Below are positions 7,924-16,797 of a stretch of 64,000 nucleotides of DNA, one piece after another. The position numbers and the translations under genes were made by a program. The notes beneath the pieces are model-generated. The model ran no database searches. It was not told the DNA's origin and saw only the letters and a program-made list of their open reading frames with translations. How positions within the stretch are numbered: position 1 is the stretch's first letter; each line of letters starts with the position of its first letter. Origin of the DNA: Nocardia sp. NBC_01730 (GTDB lineage: Bacteria; Actinomycetota; Actinomycetes; Mycobacteriales; Mycobacteriaceae); NCBI RefSeq assembly GCF_035920445.1, contig NZ_CP109162.1, positions 62,001 to 126,000 of the forward strand, given 5' to 3'.

Positions 7924-8709
7924 CTATCGGTGGGTTTCGAGCAGATCGCTGTCCAGGCCGGCAACAGGCGGTCTACCCTCCGCGATCAGTGCGGTGGCGT
8001 TGTCGGTTCCTCCCATCCGCAGTGCGTTGTCCACCAAGGCGTCCGCGGCGAGCCCTGCTGTTGCGTTGTCCGCGAGCGTCGATTTGATCGTGGCGATACC
8101 GAGACGCCTGTGCACACCATCGGTGCACAGCAGCAGCCTGCCGCCGCTCGACCCCGTCGCAGCGTGTCCGATGTCGGACGGACGCGTGGTGCGCGTCGAC
8201 GTGGTGACCATGTGGTCCATCCGAGGGTCGGGCCTACGCCCACGGGCTCGCCAGAACTCCGCGACGGTGTGGTCGGTGGTGATCTGCTGCAATACTCGCC
8301 CGTTCCATCGGTAGGCGCGACAGTCACCGACCCAGGCGATGTCGCATGGCCCGTCGGGCTGGTCCGATGCAGGAAGCACCGCGACGACGAGGACACTGTC
8401 CGCTTCAGGCTGCGGGAATTCACGTAGCAATTCTGTTTGTGCGGCGAGGATTGCGGCTCGCGCTCCAGCGCGGGCGCCAACTCGCGCGGCGACCGCGACA
8501 CAAGCACGCGCCGCTCGCGCGGCCAGCAGATGGTCTCCGACACCGTCGGCGACGACGCAGGCGATGCGACCCGTGCTCGGGTCGCAGACCGCGGCAACCG
8601 CGTCGGCGTTGATAGAGCGCGGTCCACGTCTGCTCACCGAATCCCACGAGGCTCCGGTGGACCGCAGCACCTCACGCGGAGTCAACGCGGTAGTCGTCAT
8701 AGCTTGCAT
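7924..8709 (-). CDS. PP2C-family serine/threonine phosphatase
   Basis: The metal-binding PPM motifs are all visible in order: RRGPRSINADAVAAV near residue 27, VVADGVGDHLLAARAA (the DG motif), WVGDCRAYRW, LLLCTDGVHRRLG and GGTDNATALIAEG. The length (261 aa) fits a bare catalytic domain. Bacterial PP2C enzymes reverse Ser/Thr kinase signalling; no kinase gene is in view. GAGGAGGAATC lies upstream of ATG 8709; a second Met four residues in is an alternative start. The 3' end abuts the truncated WXG100 gene, suggesting a rearrangement right behind its stop. Confidence 0.88.
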   Translation of the reverse strand: MQAMTTTALTPREVLRSTGASWDSVSRRGPRSINADAVAAVCDPSTGRIACVVADGVGDHLLAARAARACVAVAARVGARAGARAAILAAQTELLREFPQPEADSVLVVAVLPASDQPDGPCDIAWVGDCRAYRWNGRVLQQITTDHTVAEFWRARGRRPDPRMDHMVTTSTRTTRPSDIGHAATGSSGGRLLLCTDGVHRRLGIATIKSTLADNATAGLAADALVDNALRMGGTDNATALIAEGRPPVAGLDSDLLETHR

Positions 8710-9039
8710 GTCCTGTGATTCCTCCTCAGCGAAACGTTGAACGGCGCCTTCGACCCGCGGAATGGGTTTCGGGGCACGGTTCCGCGACGTAACTCGGGTG
8801 TACGCATCGTTCGGTACTCACTTCAGCAGGACAACCGCGGTGCCCGATAGGGACAAATGGCCCTAACCGGCGAGACAGGAGGATCTCACCTGTCCGGCCG
8901 GTTGCTGAATTGCGCCACATCGTTGAAGCCCACCGGAACCCCACGTCCGTGACCCTCGTGCCGCCGTGGGCCTGCGCCAACTCCCGGTCGCACACCCGCA
9001 GGCGCCGACAGGAGGGGCGGAACTCGGTCACGGCTGTGG
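8710..9039. other. No convincing gene
   Basis: This is the upstream region of the PP2C gene. Open frames on both strands lack start signals and family features. Confidence 0.45.
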
Positions 9040-9316
9040 GTGGTGTCGGAGACCGGCTCGCCTACTTCGGCGGGGTCGCCGCCCTCCGGTACGGACACCA
9101 GAACGTACAGCCGCGGCTCCTCATCCTGGGGACTGCTCAACACCCTCGCCACCAGCGCCGCCACCGACAACCTCGCCGGGAAAAGCCCCAAGGACCCCAC
9201 CGTCCTCGCAGAAGCCGGCCGCCTTCTTCGCTGTCGGCCTCATCGTCGGCTTCCTCCTCTACCGGCGCGGTACGCCCACCCAGGACCCCGACGCAGTGCC
9301 CGTGGTGCACATGTGA
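9040..9316 (+). pseudogene. Possible small single-helix membrane protein, frameshifted
   Basis: Two overlapping frames join into one plausible product. From GTG 9040 comes a Ser/Thr-rich N-terminus (DTRTYSRGSSSWGLLNTLA). After about 9200 the next frame gives a hydrophobic helix FFAVGLIVGFLLYRRG and a short tail ending at 9316. Neither frame alone makes sense throughout. I cannot name a family; a decayed or mis-assembled small membrane protein is my best reading. Confidence 0.3.
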
Positions 9317-9531
9317 GGTCCCGATCGGAGCAGAGCATCGTGTATGGAACGTCCGTGAACGACCCGGCATGGCCGAAGAAGGTGTCACGGACGATTTCCT
9401 TTGGTACGACCGCAGAGCTACCAGACCATCTATCAAGCGGCTCTACAACGCCGGAAAGCCCAGGCTGACAAGGACTTTGACCAAGAAGATCCGGACACGA
9501 CGCGCGGCGCGCCGTATTCGGCGGAGCGCTG

Positions 9532-9648
9532 ATGCCCGCATTCACACGGTTCCGTCCACCGTCCAGGCTGATCGATGAGCGGCCCGACGACGTCGCGCGG
9601 CGCATCCGGATCGGCGACTGGGATCTCATTGCCGTAGTCGTCGACTAA
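9532..9648 (+). CDS. Short ORF, 38 aa, stop-start coupled to an upstream open frame
   Basis: ATG 9532 overlaps the TGA (9530-9532) of an open frame running from about 9359 that ends in a charged coding-looking stretch (AQADKDFDQEDPDTTRGAPY). The 38-residue product (ending GDWDLIAVVVD) has an even coding-like composition. No family is recognised. It precedes the cysteine desulfurase by 36 bases and could be its small operon partner. The region 9317-9531 probably holds a broken small gene, since its sensible residues switch frame near 9410. Confidence 0.3.
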   Translation: MPAFTRFRPPSRLIDERPDDVARRIRIGDWDLIAVVVD

Positions 9649-9684
9649 GTCGCTTCAGCGGAAGCACCGGAGGGCCGCGGCGGG

Positions 9685-10885
9685 GTGGATGTGGTCCGCC
9701 GTGACTTCCCCATCCTGGGCGAACGAGTGAACGGCTACCCTCTGGTGTGGTTCGACAATGCCGCCATGACGCAGAAGCCACAGGCGGTGATCGACCGGCT
9801 CAGCTACTTCTACGAGCACGAGAACTCCAACACCATCGCGCCGCGCACGAATTGGCTGCACGGTCGACCGATGCATACGAACAGGCGTGTGACACGGTGG
9901 CGCGGTTCATCGGTGCGTCATCGGCCGAGGAGATCGTGTTCGTCCGTGGCTCCACCGAGGCGATCAACCTGGTGGCGCAAACCTGGGGGCGCAAGAACAT
10001 TCACGAGGGCGACGAGATCCTGCTCTCGCATCTCGAGCATCACGCCGATATCGTGCCGTGGCAAATGCTGGGCGCGGTGATCCGGGTGATCCCGGTCGAC
10101 GACTCGGGGCAGTTGCTGATGGGCGAGTACACCAAGCTGTTGTCGGACCGCACGAAACTCGTGTCGGTGACCCACGTGTCGAACACGCTGGGCACGATCA
10201 CGCCGGTGCATCAGATCGTCTCGCAGGCGAATCGAGCGGGGGCGGTGGTGTTGATCGACGGCGCGCAGTCGGCCCAGCATACCCGCGTGGACATGCAGTC
10301 GATGGGTGTGGATTTCTTCGTCTTCTCCGGTCACAAGATCTATGGGCCGACCGGGATCGGTGTCCTGTACGGGAAATCCACTGTGTTGGAGGACACTCCG
10401 CCCTGGCAGGGCGGCGGCAACAGGATCGTCGATGTCACGATCGAACGTTCGACCTTCCAGCCGCCGCCGGGACGGTTCGAAGCAGGCACCGGCAACATCG
10501 CCGACGCCGTGGGGTTGGGTGCGGCGATCGACTACGTGGAACGGCTCGGAATCGAGAACATCGCCCGGTACGAGCATTTCCTGCTGGAGTGCGCGACCGC
10601 GGGACTGGCGAACGTTCCCGGGTTGCACCCGCTCGGTACCGCACCAGAGAAGGCGAGTGTGATCTCGTTCGTACTCGACGGGTACGACCCTCTCGAGGTG
10701 GGTAAGACGCTGAAATCGAAGGGCATCGCGGTACGCGCCGGACATCACTGTGCAAGCCGATCCTGCGGCGGCTCGGTGTAGCGGCCACCGTGCGGCCGTC
10801 GCTGGCGTTCTACAACACCTGTGCGGAGGTGGACCGGATGGTCGCAGTCCTGCACCAACTCGCAGCGGATGCGGGCCGCCGTTGA
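9685..10885 (+). pseudogene. Cysteine desulfurase (SufS/encapsulin-cargo type) split by two single-base losses
   Basis: Three frames read in order give a full PLP-dependent class V aminotransferase-fold enzyme of about 400 residues. Frame one (GTG 9685) gives VRRDFPILGERVNG and FDNAAMTQKPQAVIDR. A missing base at about 9832 moves the frame to HRAAHELAARSTDAYEQ. That frame continues through FVRGSTEAINLV, DGAQSAQH and the PLP lysine in FSGHKIYGPTGIG to RFEAGTGNIADAVGLG. A second missing base at about 10753 in HHCA (the catalytic Cys) restores QP/KPILRRLG-like residues and the C-terminus YNTCAEVD, with stop 10883-10885. Family features resemble desulfurases carried inside family 2 encapsulins, but no shell gene is seen. 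It is either a recent pseudogene or two assembly errors. Confidence 0.8.
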
Positions 10886-11127
10886 ACGAAGACTCGACGA
10901 CATGTAATCGAGTGTTGAGCTGCTGCTCACCCGTCGGCACGCGGTCGACCTGTACCGCCTGGTGACCTGCCACTCCACGTCGTACTGAGGCCAGGATCGG
11001 CATTTTCGCTGATGGCGGTGAGCTGAGCTCACACGATCTGCCCCTGAGGGGTGTTGCAGTGGTTCGTTCGAAATCCGGCCGCCTCGCAAGCCAGTGGAGG
11101 AGCACCGCGTATGTCTGCAACAGCAGC

Positions 11128-11952
11128 TCAGGTCGACGTGCGTCGGCGTGCGGTGACCAAGAGGTACTCCCACTCCATCCGCCCGTTGCCGAGGTCATGC
11201 CGGACAGCGAGATCAGCGAGTTTCCGGTCCAAAACTGCGATGCGGCCGGGCTCGGCGGCGATGGCCTTGTACACGGCGACCGTCGGCCCGTAGTTGGTCT
11301 TGAAGAAGTCGCGGAACTCGATGCCGTCGGCAAAACGATCGATGACCGCTTTCTCGTGCCGTAGCTCCAGATCGGTGACACGATCGCCCAATAGCGACCG
11401 GACATGTGCCTCGTCGCCCCACAGTGGTGGTGGCTGCGCACCGGGCGGGGGCGGCGGAGCGAACGGTTTCATCGCGGCGAACATCTGCCCGATGAACCCG
11501 GTGAGTGTCCAGTTGATAAGCCCGATCGTCCCGCCCCGCTTGGTGACTCGCACCAGTTCGTCCGCGGCGGTCTGATGGAACGGTGCGAACATGACACCTA
11601 CACAGGAGATGACCGCGTCGAACTCCGCGTCGGCGAACGGCAATGCTTCGGCGTCGGCTATCTGCCACTGCAGGTTGACGCCCCGTGCGGCGGCGAGACG
11701 CCGGCCAGCCTCGAACAGCTCCGGGGTGAGGTCACTCGCCACGACGTCGGCACCGGCCTCGGCAGCCGGGATCGCAGCGTTCCCGGATCCGGCCGCGATG
11801 TCGAGCACCCGCTGACCGGGACCGATGCGGCATGCCTGAACGAGGCGTCGGCCCAGTTCGGGGATCACCTCGGTGGCAACGGTGGGGTAGTCGCCGAGTG
11901 CCCACATTGCGCGATGCTTTGCCTTGAGATCGATGGGGCTGGAGTCGGTCAT
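11128..11952 (-). CDS. Class I SAM-dependent methyltransferase (UbiE-like), 274 aa
   Basis: Methyltransferase motif I VLDIAAGSGNAAIPAAEAG is followed by the acidic VVASDLTPELF, then ADAEALPFADAEFDAV (motif II region) and VRVTKRGGTIGLINW (motif III). This is the methyltransf_11/25 pattern. ATG 11952 has GAGGGAGC about 5 bases upstream. Proline-rich PFAPPPPPGAQPPPLWG lies near residue 170. The substrate cannot be told. The 240 bases after its stop (10886-11127), up to the desulfurase stop, hold nothing recognisable. Confidence 0.88.
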   Translation of the reverse strand: MTDSSPIDLKAKHRAMWALGDYPTVATEVIPELGRRLVQACRIGPGQRVLDIAAGSGNAAIPAAEAGADVVASDLTPELFEAGRRLAAARGVNLQWQIADAEALPFADAEFDAVISCVGVMFAPFHQTAADELVRVTKRGGTIGLINWTLTGFIGQMFAAMKPFAPPPPPGAQPPPLWGDEAHVRSLLGDRVTDLELRHEKAVIDRFADGIEFRDFFKTNYGPTVAVYKAIAAEPGRIAVLDRKLADLAVRHDLGNGRMEWEYLLVTARRRTST

Positions 11953-12153
11953 CGGATGCTCCCTCGAATGTAAATGTAGTCGACAAGTACGCCGTGAGAA
12001 TGCCGAAATGGATCGGACGGTCGAGGCTGGAAGTGGCGCTGTGACTGCATCGAACGTCGACTCGAAAAAGATTCCTGGGACTCGAATCAGCGGCTTCCGA
12101 TGACGGACTTGTGTTTTGGCCTCGACGATGTCCGCACGAGTCCGGCGAACAAC

Positions 12154-12240
12154 TCATCTGTCGGTAGCTGGAATCGGCGTGCACCACCACCTTCGAGGAC
12201 GGAACGCCACCGGCAGATCTTCTGTAGTAGTGCAGGTCAT
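12154..12240 (-). CDS. 28-codon ORF with a near-perfect Shine-Dalgarno
   Basis: ATG 12240 is preceded by AAGGAGG (12246-12252) with a 5-base spacer, one of the best ribosome-binding sites in the window. The ORF encodes only 28 residues, with a Trp/Arg/Pro-rich middle (FRPRRWWCTPIP), then TGA. It may be a leader or small peptide, or the 5' end of a gene since disrupted: downstream sequence to 11953 is open in pieces but not recognisable. It is the only supported item between the methyltransferase (11952) and the aldehyde dehydrogenase (12500). Confidence 0.35.
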   Translation of the reverse strand: MTCTTTEDLPVAFRPRRWWCTPIPATDR

Positions 12241-12499
12241 ATGCGCCTCCTTGTAGGCGGGACCGAGTACTACTCCGTCGACGATGGGTGACTCGTCTGT
12301 GTCGACTGCGATGGCGTAGTCGACCGTGGGGCGTATGAGATTCGAGGTCCGATCGGCGATCTTCCGGACGTTTGCCAGCACTTTCCGCTCAAACCGATTG
12401 AATAGTCGCGGGGACCGACATTGCCGGCCCGCGATCCTCCGAACACCGAAATTGGGAATCAATCTATCCATCGGAACGGGTCCGCCACCAGAGCGCCAG

Positions 12500-13933
12500 T
12501 TAGTCGATCTTCGCCATCACATGCTTGACACGGGTGTAGTCCTCCAGCCCGTACATCGACAGATCCTTGCCGTGCCCGGACGACTTGAACCCGCCGTGCG
12601 GCATCTCGGCGATCAGCACGGTGTGGGTGTTGATCCACACGCAGCCGAAGTCGAGCGCGGCCGACACGCGAAGCGCCCTCGATACATCCTTGGTCCACAA
12701 CGAGGACGCCAGCCCGTATTCGACGCCGTTGGCCCATCGGATCGCCTCGTCTTCGTCGATGAAAGACTGCACGGTGATCACCGGGCCGAAGATCTCGTTC
12801 TGGCTCAGCCGGTCAACCTGCCGCAGCCCGCCGATGACCGTCGGCTCGACGTAATACCCGTGATCGCCCTGCCGGTGCCCGCCGACCACGACCGAAGCGT
12901 GATCGGGCACTTCATCGAGGAAGGCGAGCACCCGCTGTAGTTGATCGGCGTTGTTGACCGGTGGCACCCAGGCGTCCTCGTCATCGGCGGCCTTGCCGAA
13001 GGTCGTTGTTGCACTGCTGGCCTGCTCAGCCAGCGCCGCGGTCAAATCATCGGCCACCGACGCGTGACCGAGCACCCGGGTGGCTGCCGTGCAATCCTGC
13101 CCGGCGTTGAAATAGCCCGAGGCCGCGATACCCTCTGCGGCAGCAGCGATATCGGCGTCGGGGAACACGATTGCCGGCGCCTTGCCGCCCAATTCCAGAT
13201 GCGTGCGCTTGAGGCGGCCTCCTGCCGACTCCGCGACCGCACGGCCCGCGGCAACCGAACCGGTGATCGACACCATCTTCGGGGTCGGATGCGCCACCAC
13301 CGCCGCGCCGGTCACACGGTCACCGGTGACCACATTGAGCACGCCTGGCGGCAGGTGCTCGGAGGCCAGTTCGGCCAGCATTACCGTCGTCACCGGGGTG
13401 GTGTCGCTCGGCTTGATCACCACGGTGTTGCCCGCCGCGATCGCGGGAACAAACTTCCAGATTGCCATCATCATCGGGTAATTCCAGGGCGTCACCTGCC
13501 CGATGACGCCGACCGGCTCCCGGCGGATCCACGATGTATGGCCCGCAAGGTACTCGCAGGCCGACTTGCCCTCGAGAACCCGTGCCGCCCCCGCGAAGAA
13601 CCGGGTCTGGTCCAGCATCTGCGGGATCTCTGCGGCCGAGGTGAGGTGGTTCGGCTTGCCGGTGTTGCGGCCCTCGGCCTCGACAAGCGCGTTGGCGGCA
13701 TTCTCCAACTCGTCTGCGAAATCGAGCAGCGCCTTCTGGCGGTGCGACGGCGTCGTACGCTTCCAGTCGCAGAACGCCCTGGCCGCCGCTGCGTACGCGT
13801 TGTCGATATCCTGTTCGTTGGACGCCGGGGCGGTGCCGTACTGATCGCCAGTGGTGGGGTCGACGAGCGCCATCGTCGCACCGCCGACCGAGTCCACGAG
13901 CTTGCCGTCGATGAAGTTCTGGACCACTGTCAT
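12500..13933 (-). CDS. Aldehyde dehydrogenase, gamma-aminobutyraldehyde dehydrogenase-like
   Basis: A full-length NAD(P)-dependent aldehyde dehydrogenase of 477 residues. The N-terminal GKLVDSVGG, the NWKR-like CDWKRTTPSHR, the cofactor region VTPWNYPMMMAIWK and KPSDTTPVTT, the general-base Glu in LELGGKAP, the catalytic Cys in NAGQDCTAATR and the EIFGPV loop are all present. The AGHTSWIRREPVGVIGQ stretch resembles aminobutyraldehyde and betaine-aldehyde dehydrogenases used in polyamine breakdown, but the substrate is inferred. ATG 13933 is chosen over the upstream ATG 13954 because GAGGAGCAGCATC precedes it directly. No transaminase or transporter partner is nearby. Confidence 0.85.
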   Translation of the reverse strand: MTVVQNFIDGKLVDSVGGATMALVDPTTGDQYGTAPASNEQDIDNAYAAAARAFCDWKRTTPSHRQKALLDFADELENAANALVEAEGRNTGKPNHLTSAAEIPQMLDQTRFFAGAARVLEGKSACEYLAGHTSWIRREPVGVIGQVTPWNYPMMMAIWKFVPAIAAGNTVVIKPSDTTPVTTVMLAELASEHLPPGVLNVVTGDRVTGAAVVAHPTPKMVSITGSVAAGRAVAESAGGRLKRTHLELGGKAPAIVFPDADIAAAAEGIAASGYFNAGQDCTAATRVLGHASVADDLTAALAEQASSATTTFGKAADDEDAWVPPVNNADQLQRVLAFLDEVPDHASVVVGGHRQGDHGYYVEPTVIGGLRQVDRLSQNEIFGPVITVQSFIDEDEAIRWANGVEYGLASSLWTKDVSRALRVSAALDFGCVWINTHTVLIAEMPHGGFKSSGHGKDLSMYGLEDYTRVKHVMAKID

Positions 13934-14627
13934 GATGCTGCTCCTCGGTTGCATTGTTCAGTAGACAATCACCTGGCGCGGGGCGTTCGGTCGCCATGGC
14001 ATCTAGTCACCGTCGCCTGCTACTACCTGCTCAGCAGCATTTCGATGCTACTGACACCGAAAAGAATGAGCTTACTCCTTTGTCACCGATGAGGACATGC
14101 CGCGGAGCCATGCCTATTTGCAGTGATCAGCATCATTTCGCTCTCGTTACGACGAATTTTTCCTTCACCACAATGTTTCATTCAATTTCCCGAAAAGCCG
14201 TTGGCAATTTCATCCGCGTTCCACGCATGGAGGCCCCTGCTCTACGGTAATTGTGGACTCGAGCCGCTGCCGACAGTATGACGCGACCCGTTCGTCTTCA
14301 CGGCCTAGTCCCTCTTCGATAGCGGCCATCGGGCTATCCGATGGCCGACCAGCCGCGCGCGAAGCGCCTTGCGGACTTCTATGTGGCAGCGGTTCGTTCA
14401 GCGTCTCGGTACGCCTCGAGCAGCCGTAGCCGTACTTCGGTGATTGTTTCGGAAGCGGGGAACGGAGCGCCAGAGCCGCTCGATGGGACTTGGCCCACCA
14501 CGGCGATGGTGGCGGAGTGCAGTAGCTCGAAGTCGCCCCTTTTTCGAAGCGATATCGTGTTCGGACTGCTGCATCGCACCACCAAGACGCTCCGAAACCC
14601 GGTCCGCACAGGGGAAATGCAGCTGGC
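13934..14627. other. Non-coding stretch, visibly A+T-richer around 14000-14220
   Basis: The first 300 bases before the aldehyde dehydrogenase are clearly less GC-rich than the surroundings and carry no long frame, as expected of a promoter or foreign insertion scar. Between 14379 and 14609 a minus-strand frame of 76 codons ends in a plausible amphipathic helix (EVRLRLLEAYRDAERTAAT), but it has no start signal. Confidence 0.4.
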
Positions 14628-14924
14628 TCAGAAGGCGCTTCCGGTGGACGGCAGGCCATGCGACAGGCGGTGACTACCGCCGCCGCGCCCGCCGCGCCCG
14701 CCGCGCCCGCCGCGCCCGCCGCGGTGAATGGGCTCGCCTTCGCTGGGCGCCGTCTCGGTCGGACCCGCCGTCTCGGTCGGACCCGCGGGCTCGAGCGCCA
14801 GCGGGGCGGCGAGCACGGGGACCGCCAGGGCAGTCGCCGGCGTCAGCGCGAGCGCGGCCGCGATCCCGACGCGCGCCAGCGCGCGGCGGGACCGTCCGTG
14901 GTTGTGGTGCGCGTTCTTGCTCAT
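14628..14924 (-). CDS. Small secreted protein with Gly-Arg repeats, 98 aa
   Basis: ATG 14924 opens a basic N-terminus (GRSRRALARVG), a hydrophobic core rich in Ala and Leu, and a probable signal-peptidase site around ALAVPVLAAP. The mature part is a Pro/Thr/Glu segment with a duplicated GPTETA, then a run of GGR triplets, then a short His/Ser tail. The two-Arg motif before the hydrophobic core could suit either Sec or Tat export. Both repeat blocks are DNA tandem repeats, so length is likely variable between strains. Function unknown. Confidence 0.6.
   Translation of the reverse strand: MSKNAHHNHGRSRRALARVGIAAALALTPATALAVPVLAAPLALEPAGPTETAGPTETAPSEGEPIHRGGRGGRGGRGGRGGGSHRLSHGLPSTGSAF
14682..14784. 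repeat. Two tandem repeats in one small gene: four 9-mers and two 18-mers
   Basis: GCCGCGCCC is repeated four times without change at 14682-14717 (the Gly-Arg run), followed by a partial copy. An 18-base unit is present twice, perfectly, at 14749-14766 and 14767-14784 (the GPTETA duplication). All units are multiples of three, so slippage changes length without breaking the frame. Confidence 0.85.
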
Positions 14925-15335
14925 GGGTGCTTCCTCACTCGAGGCGTAACGCCCGGTCGATGACCGCTCGAGCGTCCGCCCGGGATTCGTGTGGGCGGGG
15001 AATCTGGTCTGACAGCGGCCATCGTACCGGTTAGGTCACGGGCCGTGATCCGAAATCTGGTGCGCTACTGACTATCCCGGCCCTGCACTCATCACCTGGC
15101 CTCGGCCCCGTGTGCCGCCCTCTCGTCAATCTGTTGCTTGCCTTCGGTGCACATGGCAAGCATGTGTAGATCGTCGAGCCTCAGTACACTGCCGATCGCC
15201 ATCATGTCGGATTCTCGTTCGACGAAGTGAACCTGAGACCCGACACGGGCCGCGGGCGCAAGCTGCCCCACTTCAGGTACGGGGCACAGCATCCGTGAGT
15301 GACTGCGCCCGCCGCCCGCGCCGTTCGAGCGACGG
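14925..15335. other. Mostly empty; one doubtful 66-codon minus frame
   Basis: The minus frame 15292-15092 has acceptable coding composition (HFVERESDMMAIGSVLRLDD) but no ribosome-binding site and no family match that I recognise. Nothing else is supported here. Confidence 0.35.
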
Positions 15336-16319
15336 TCAGAACCAGCCTTTGCGTTTCGCCCAGATGAGCAGGCACGTCGATATCGCGAGCATCACGAGCA
15401 GGGCCAGGGCTAGCCAGATCCATCGGGTTCGTTCGTTCACGATCACGTTCATGCCGAGAATGGACGACAGAGCCGTGATCGGCAGCGTGACGGCCGCGAT
15501 GACGGCGAGTCGCTCGGCCGCGATGGTCATCTTGGTGTTCGTGCGTGCCTGATAGAACTCGATCGTGCCCTGCAGATAATCCTTTTGGCTGTCGGCCATC
15601 ACCATCAGGTGGTCGAACTGATCGACTGCGTCGAGCAGTAGCTGCTGACCCGTGCCGGTGCCGAACGCCTCGATGGTGACCATCCGGCCGTATAGTGCGT
15701 GGCTCAGCGCGGCCATGGTGCGGACCGTCAGCAGGCCGTGCCGGGCCCGAAACATCTCGTCGAGGAAGGTTTCCGGATCGCCGAGATGTCCGGCGGTGAC
15801 TTGCTGCTCGAGCTTCCAGACTTCCTTGGTCACCTCGGCGGTGTAGGTCCGCATTCGCGCGGTCAGCGCGGCGAGCAGGGCGTGGGACAGTTCGAATGCG
15901 TTGGCGCGCTGGAGCCTGCCCGATTCCAGTCGGCCCAGCACAGCGTTCACCTCGACCATCGCGGTCGATTGATCGATCGCTGGATTCAGCGGTCCGTGCA
16001 CCGTCACGAGGTAACGGTCGCCGATGAACTGGTCGAGTTCGACGTAGTGCACGTGCCCGTGTGTCCCCGGCTGCGGCGCGTGCAGCACCAAAAACATGTG
16101 GTCCGCGTACCGGTGCACCTTGGGCACCTGGTTGCGGTTCATCGAGTCCCGGATGGCGAGGGGATGAAATCCGAAGACGTCGGTCAACGCGTGGGCGGCC
16201 TGATCGTCCCAGGTCGGGACGTCTACCCAGACCAGTCCGTCAGGCCGGTCGAGCAACCCCTTCAGGTCGGTAGCCGGATATGCACGCACACCGTCGTCGG
16301 AGATGAACCGGACGTCCAT
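15336..16319 (-). CDS. corA: CorA-family divalent metal transporter
   Basis: The C-terminus has the CorA hallmark: a long helix, TM1 with the GMN motif (ALSSILGMNVIVNERTRW), then TM2 (IWLALALLVMLAISTCLLIW) and a basic KRKGWF end facing the cytoplasm. The N-terminal about 230 residues form the expected soluble funnel domain, including HPLAIRDSMNRNQVPKV. CorA proteins are pentameric Mg2+/Co2+/Ni2+ channels. ATG 16319 is preceded by GAGGAGG; the longer frame to 16445 would add an unlike leader. At 327 residues the length is normal. Confidence 0.92.
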   Translation of the reverse strand: MDVRFISDDGVRAYPATDLKGLLDRPDGLVWVDVPTWDDQAAHALTDVFGFHPLAIRDSMNRNQVPKVHRYADHMFLVLHAPQPGTHGHVHYVELDQFIGDRYLVTVHGPLNPAIDQSTAMVEVNAVLGRLESGRLQRANAFELSHALLAALTARMRTYTAEVTKEVWKLEQQVTAGHLGDPETFLDEMFRARHGLLTVRTMAALSHALYGRMVTIEAFGTGTGQQLLLDAVDQFDHLMVMADSQKDYLQGTIEFYQARTNTKMTIAAERLAVIAAVTLPITALSSILGMNVIVNERTRWIWLALALLVMLAISTCLLIWAKRKGWF

Positions 16320-16797
16320 GTCGGCCTCCTCACGCGATGAATCGTCTCCTCCGTGATAGCACCAGAGCCTTGCCGACGGGGGTGACTCGTCGAATCCGGG
16401 CGAGATGGTCCGGTACGAAACCCATCTGGCCGCCGCCGCGTCCACCGCGCTGCGCCGCCACCCATCGCCATCCGGAGCTGATCATGCTCGATCCGGACTA
16501 TCGAGGCCTTCGTGTTCGGCCATGGCGCAAGTCGGGTGTGGACAATAGCGGCGCATTCGCTGATCGAGCTGTTCTTGATGTTATTTTGCGGTTCGCCGCG
16601 CGATTATTGACAGAATCTCTACGGCGGTGAGCCGCATTCTGCGCGTGCGTCATGGGCTGGCCTGGCGTGGTTTCGCCGGTGGCGACGACCCGGTTTCGAA
16701 TCGGCTCGGTTCCCGCTGAAAATTTGACGAAACCTTGTCGTGTACGACATTAATCCTTGACGGAATCCATACAGCCGAACTCATAGGCTAGCGAATT
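16320..16797. other. No gene recognised
   Basis: Space between the divergently oriented corA and the membrane protein gene. It becomes A+T-richer after about 16540, consistent with promoters, but I see no clear -35/-10 pair. Confidence 0.45.

Noticed and set aside
9685..10885. Family 2A encapsulin operon
   Set aside because: The desulfurase has cargo-like features, but no shell, rhodanese or serine acetyltransferase gene is present within 10 kb.
14682..14784. Repeat array considered as CRISPR or operator array
   Set aside because: Units of 9 and 18 bases without spacers, inside a coding frame; protein repeats.
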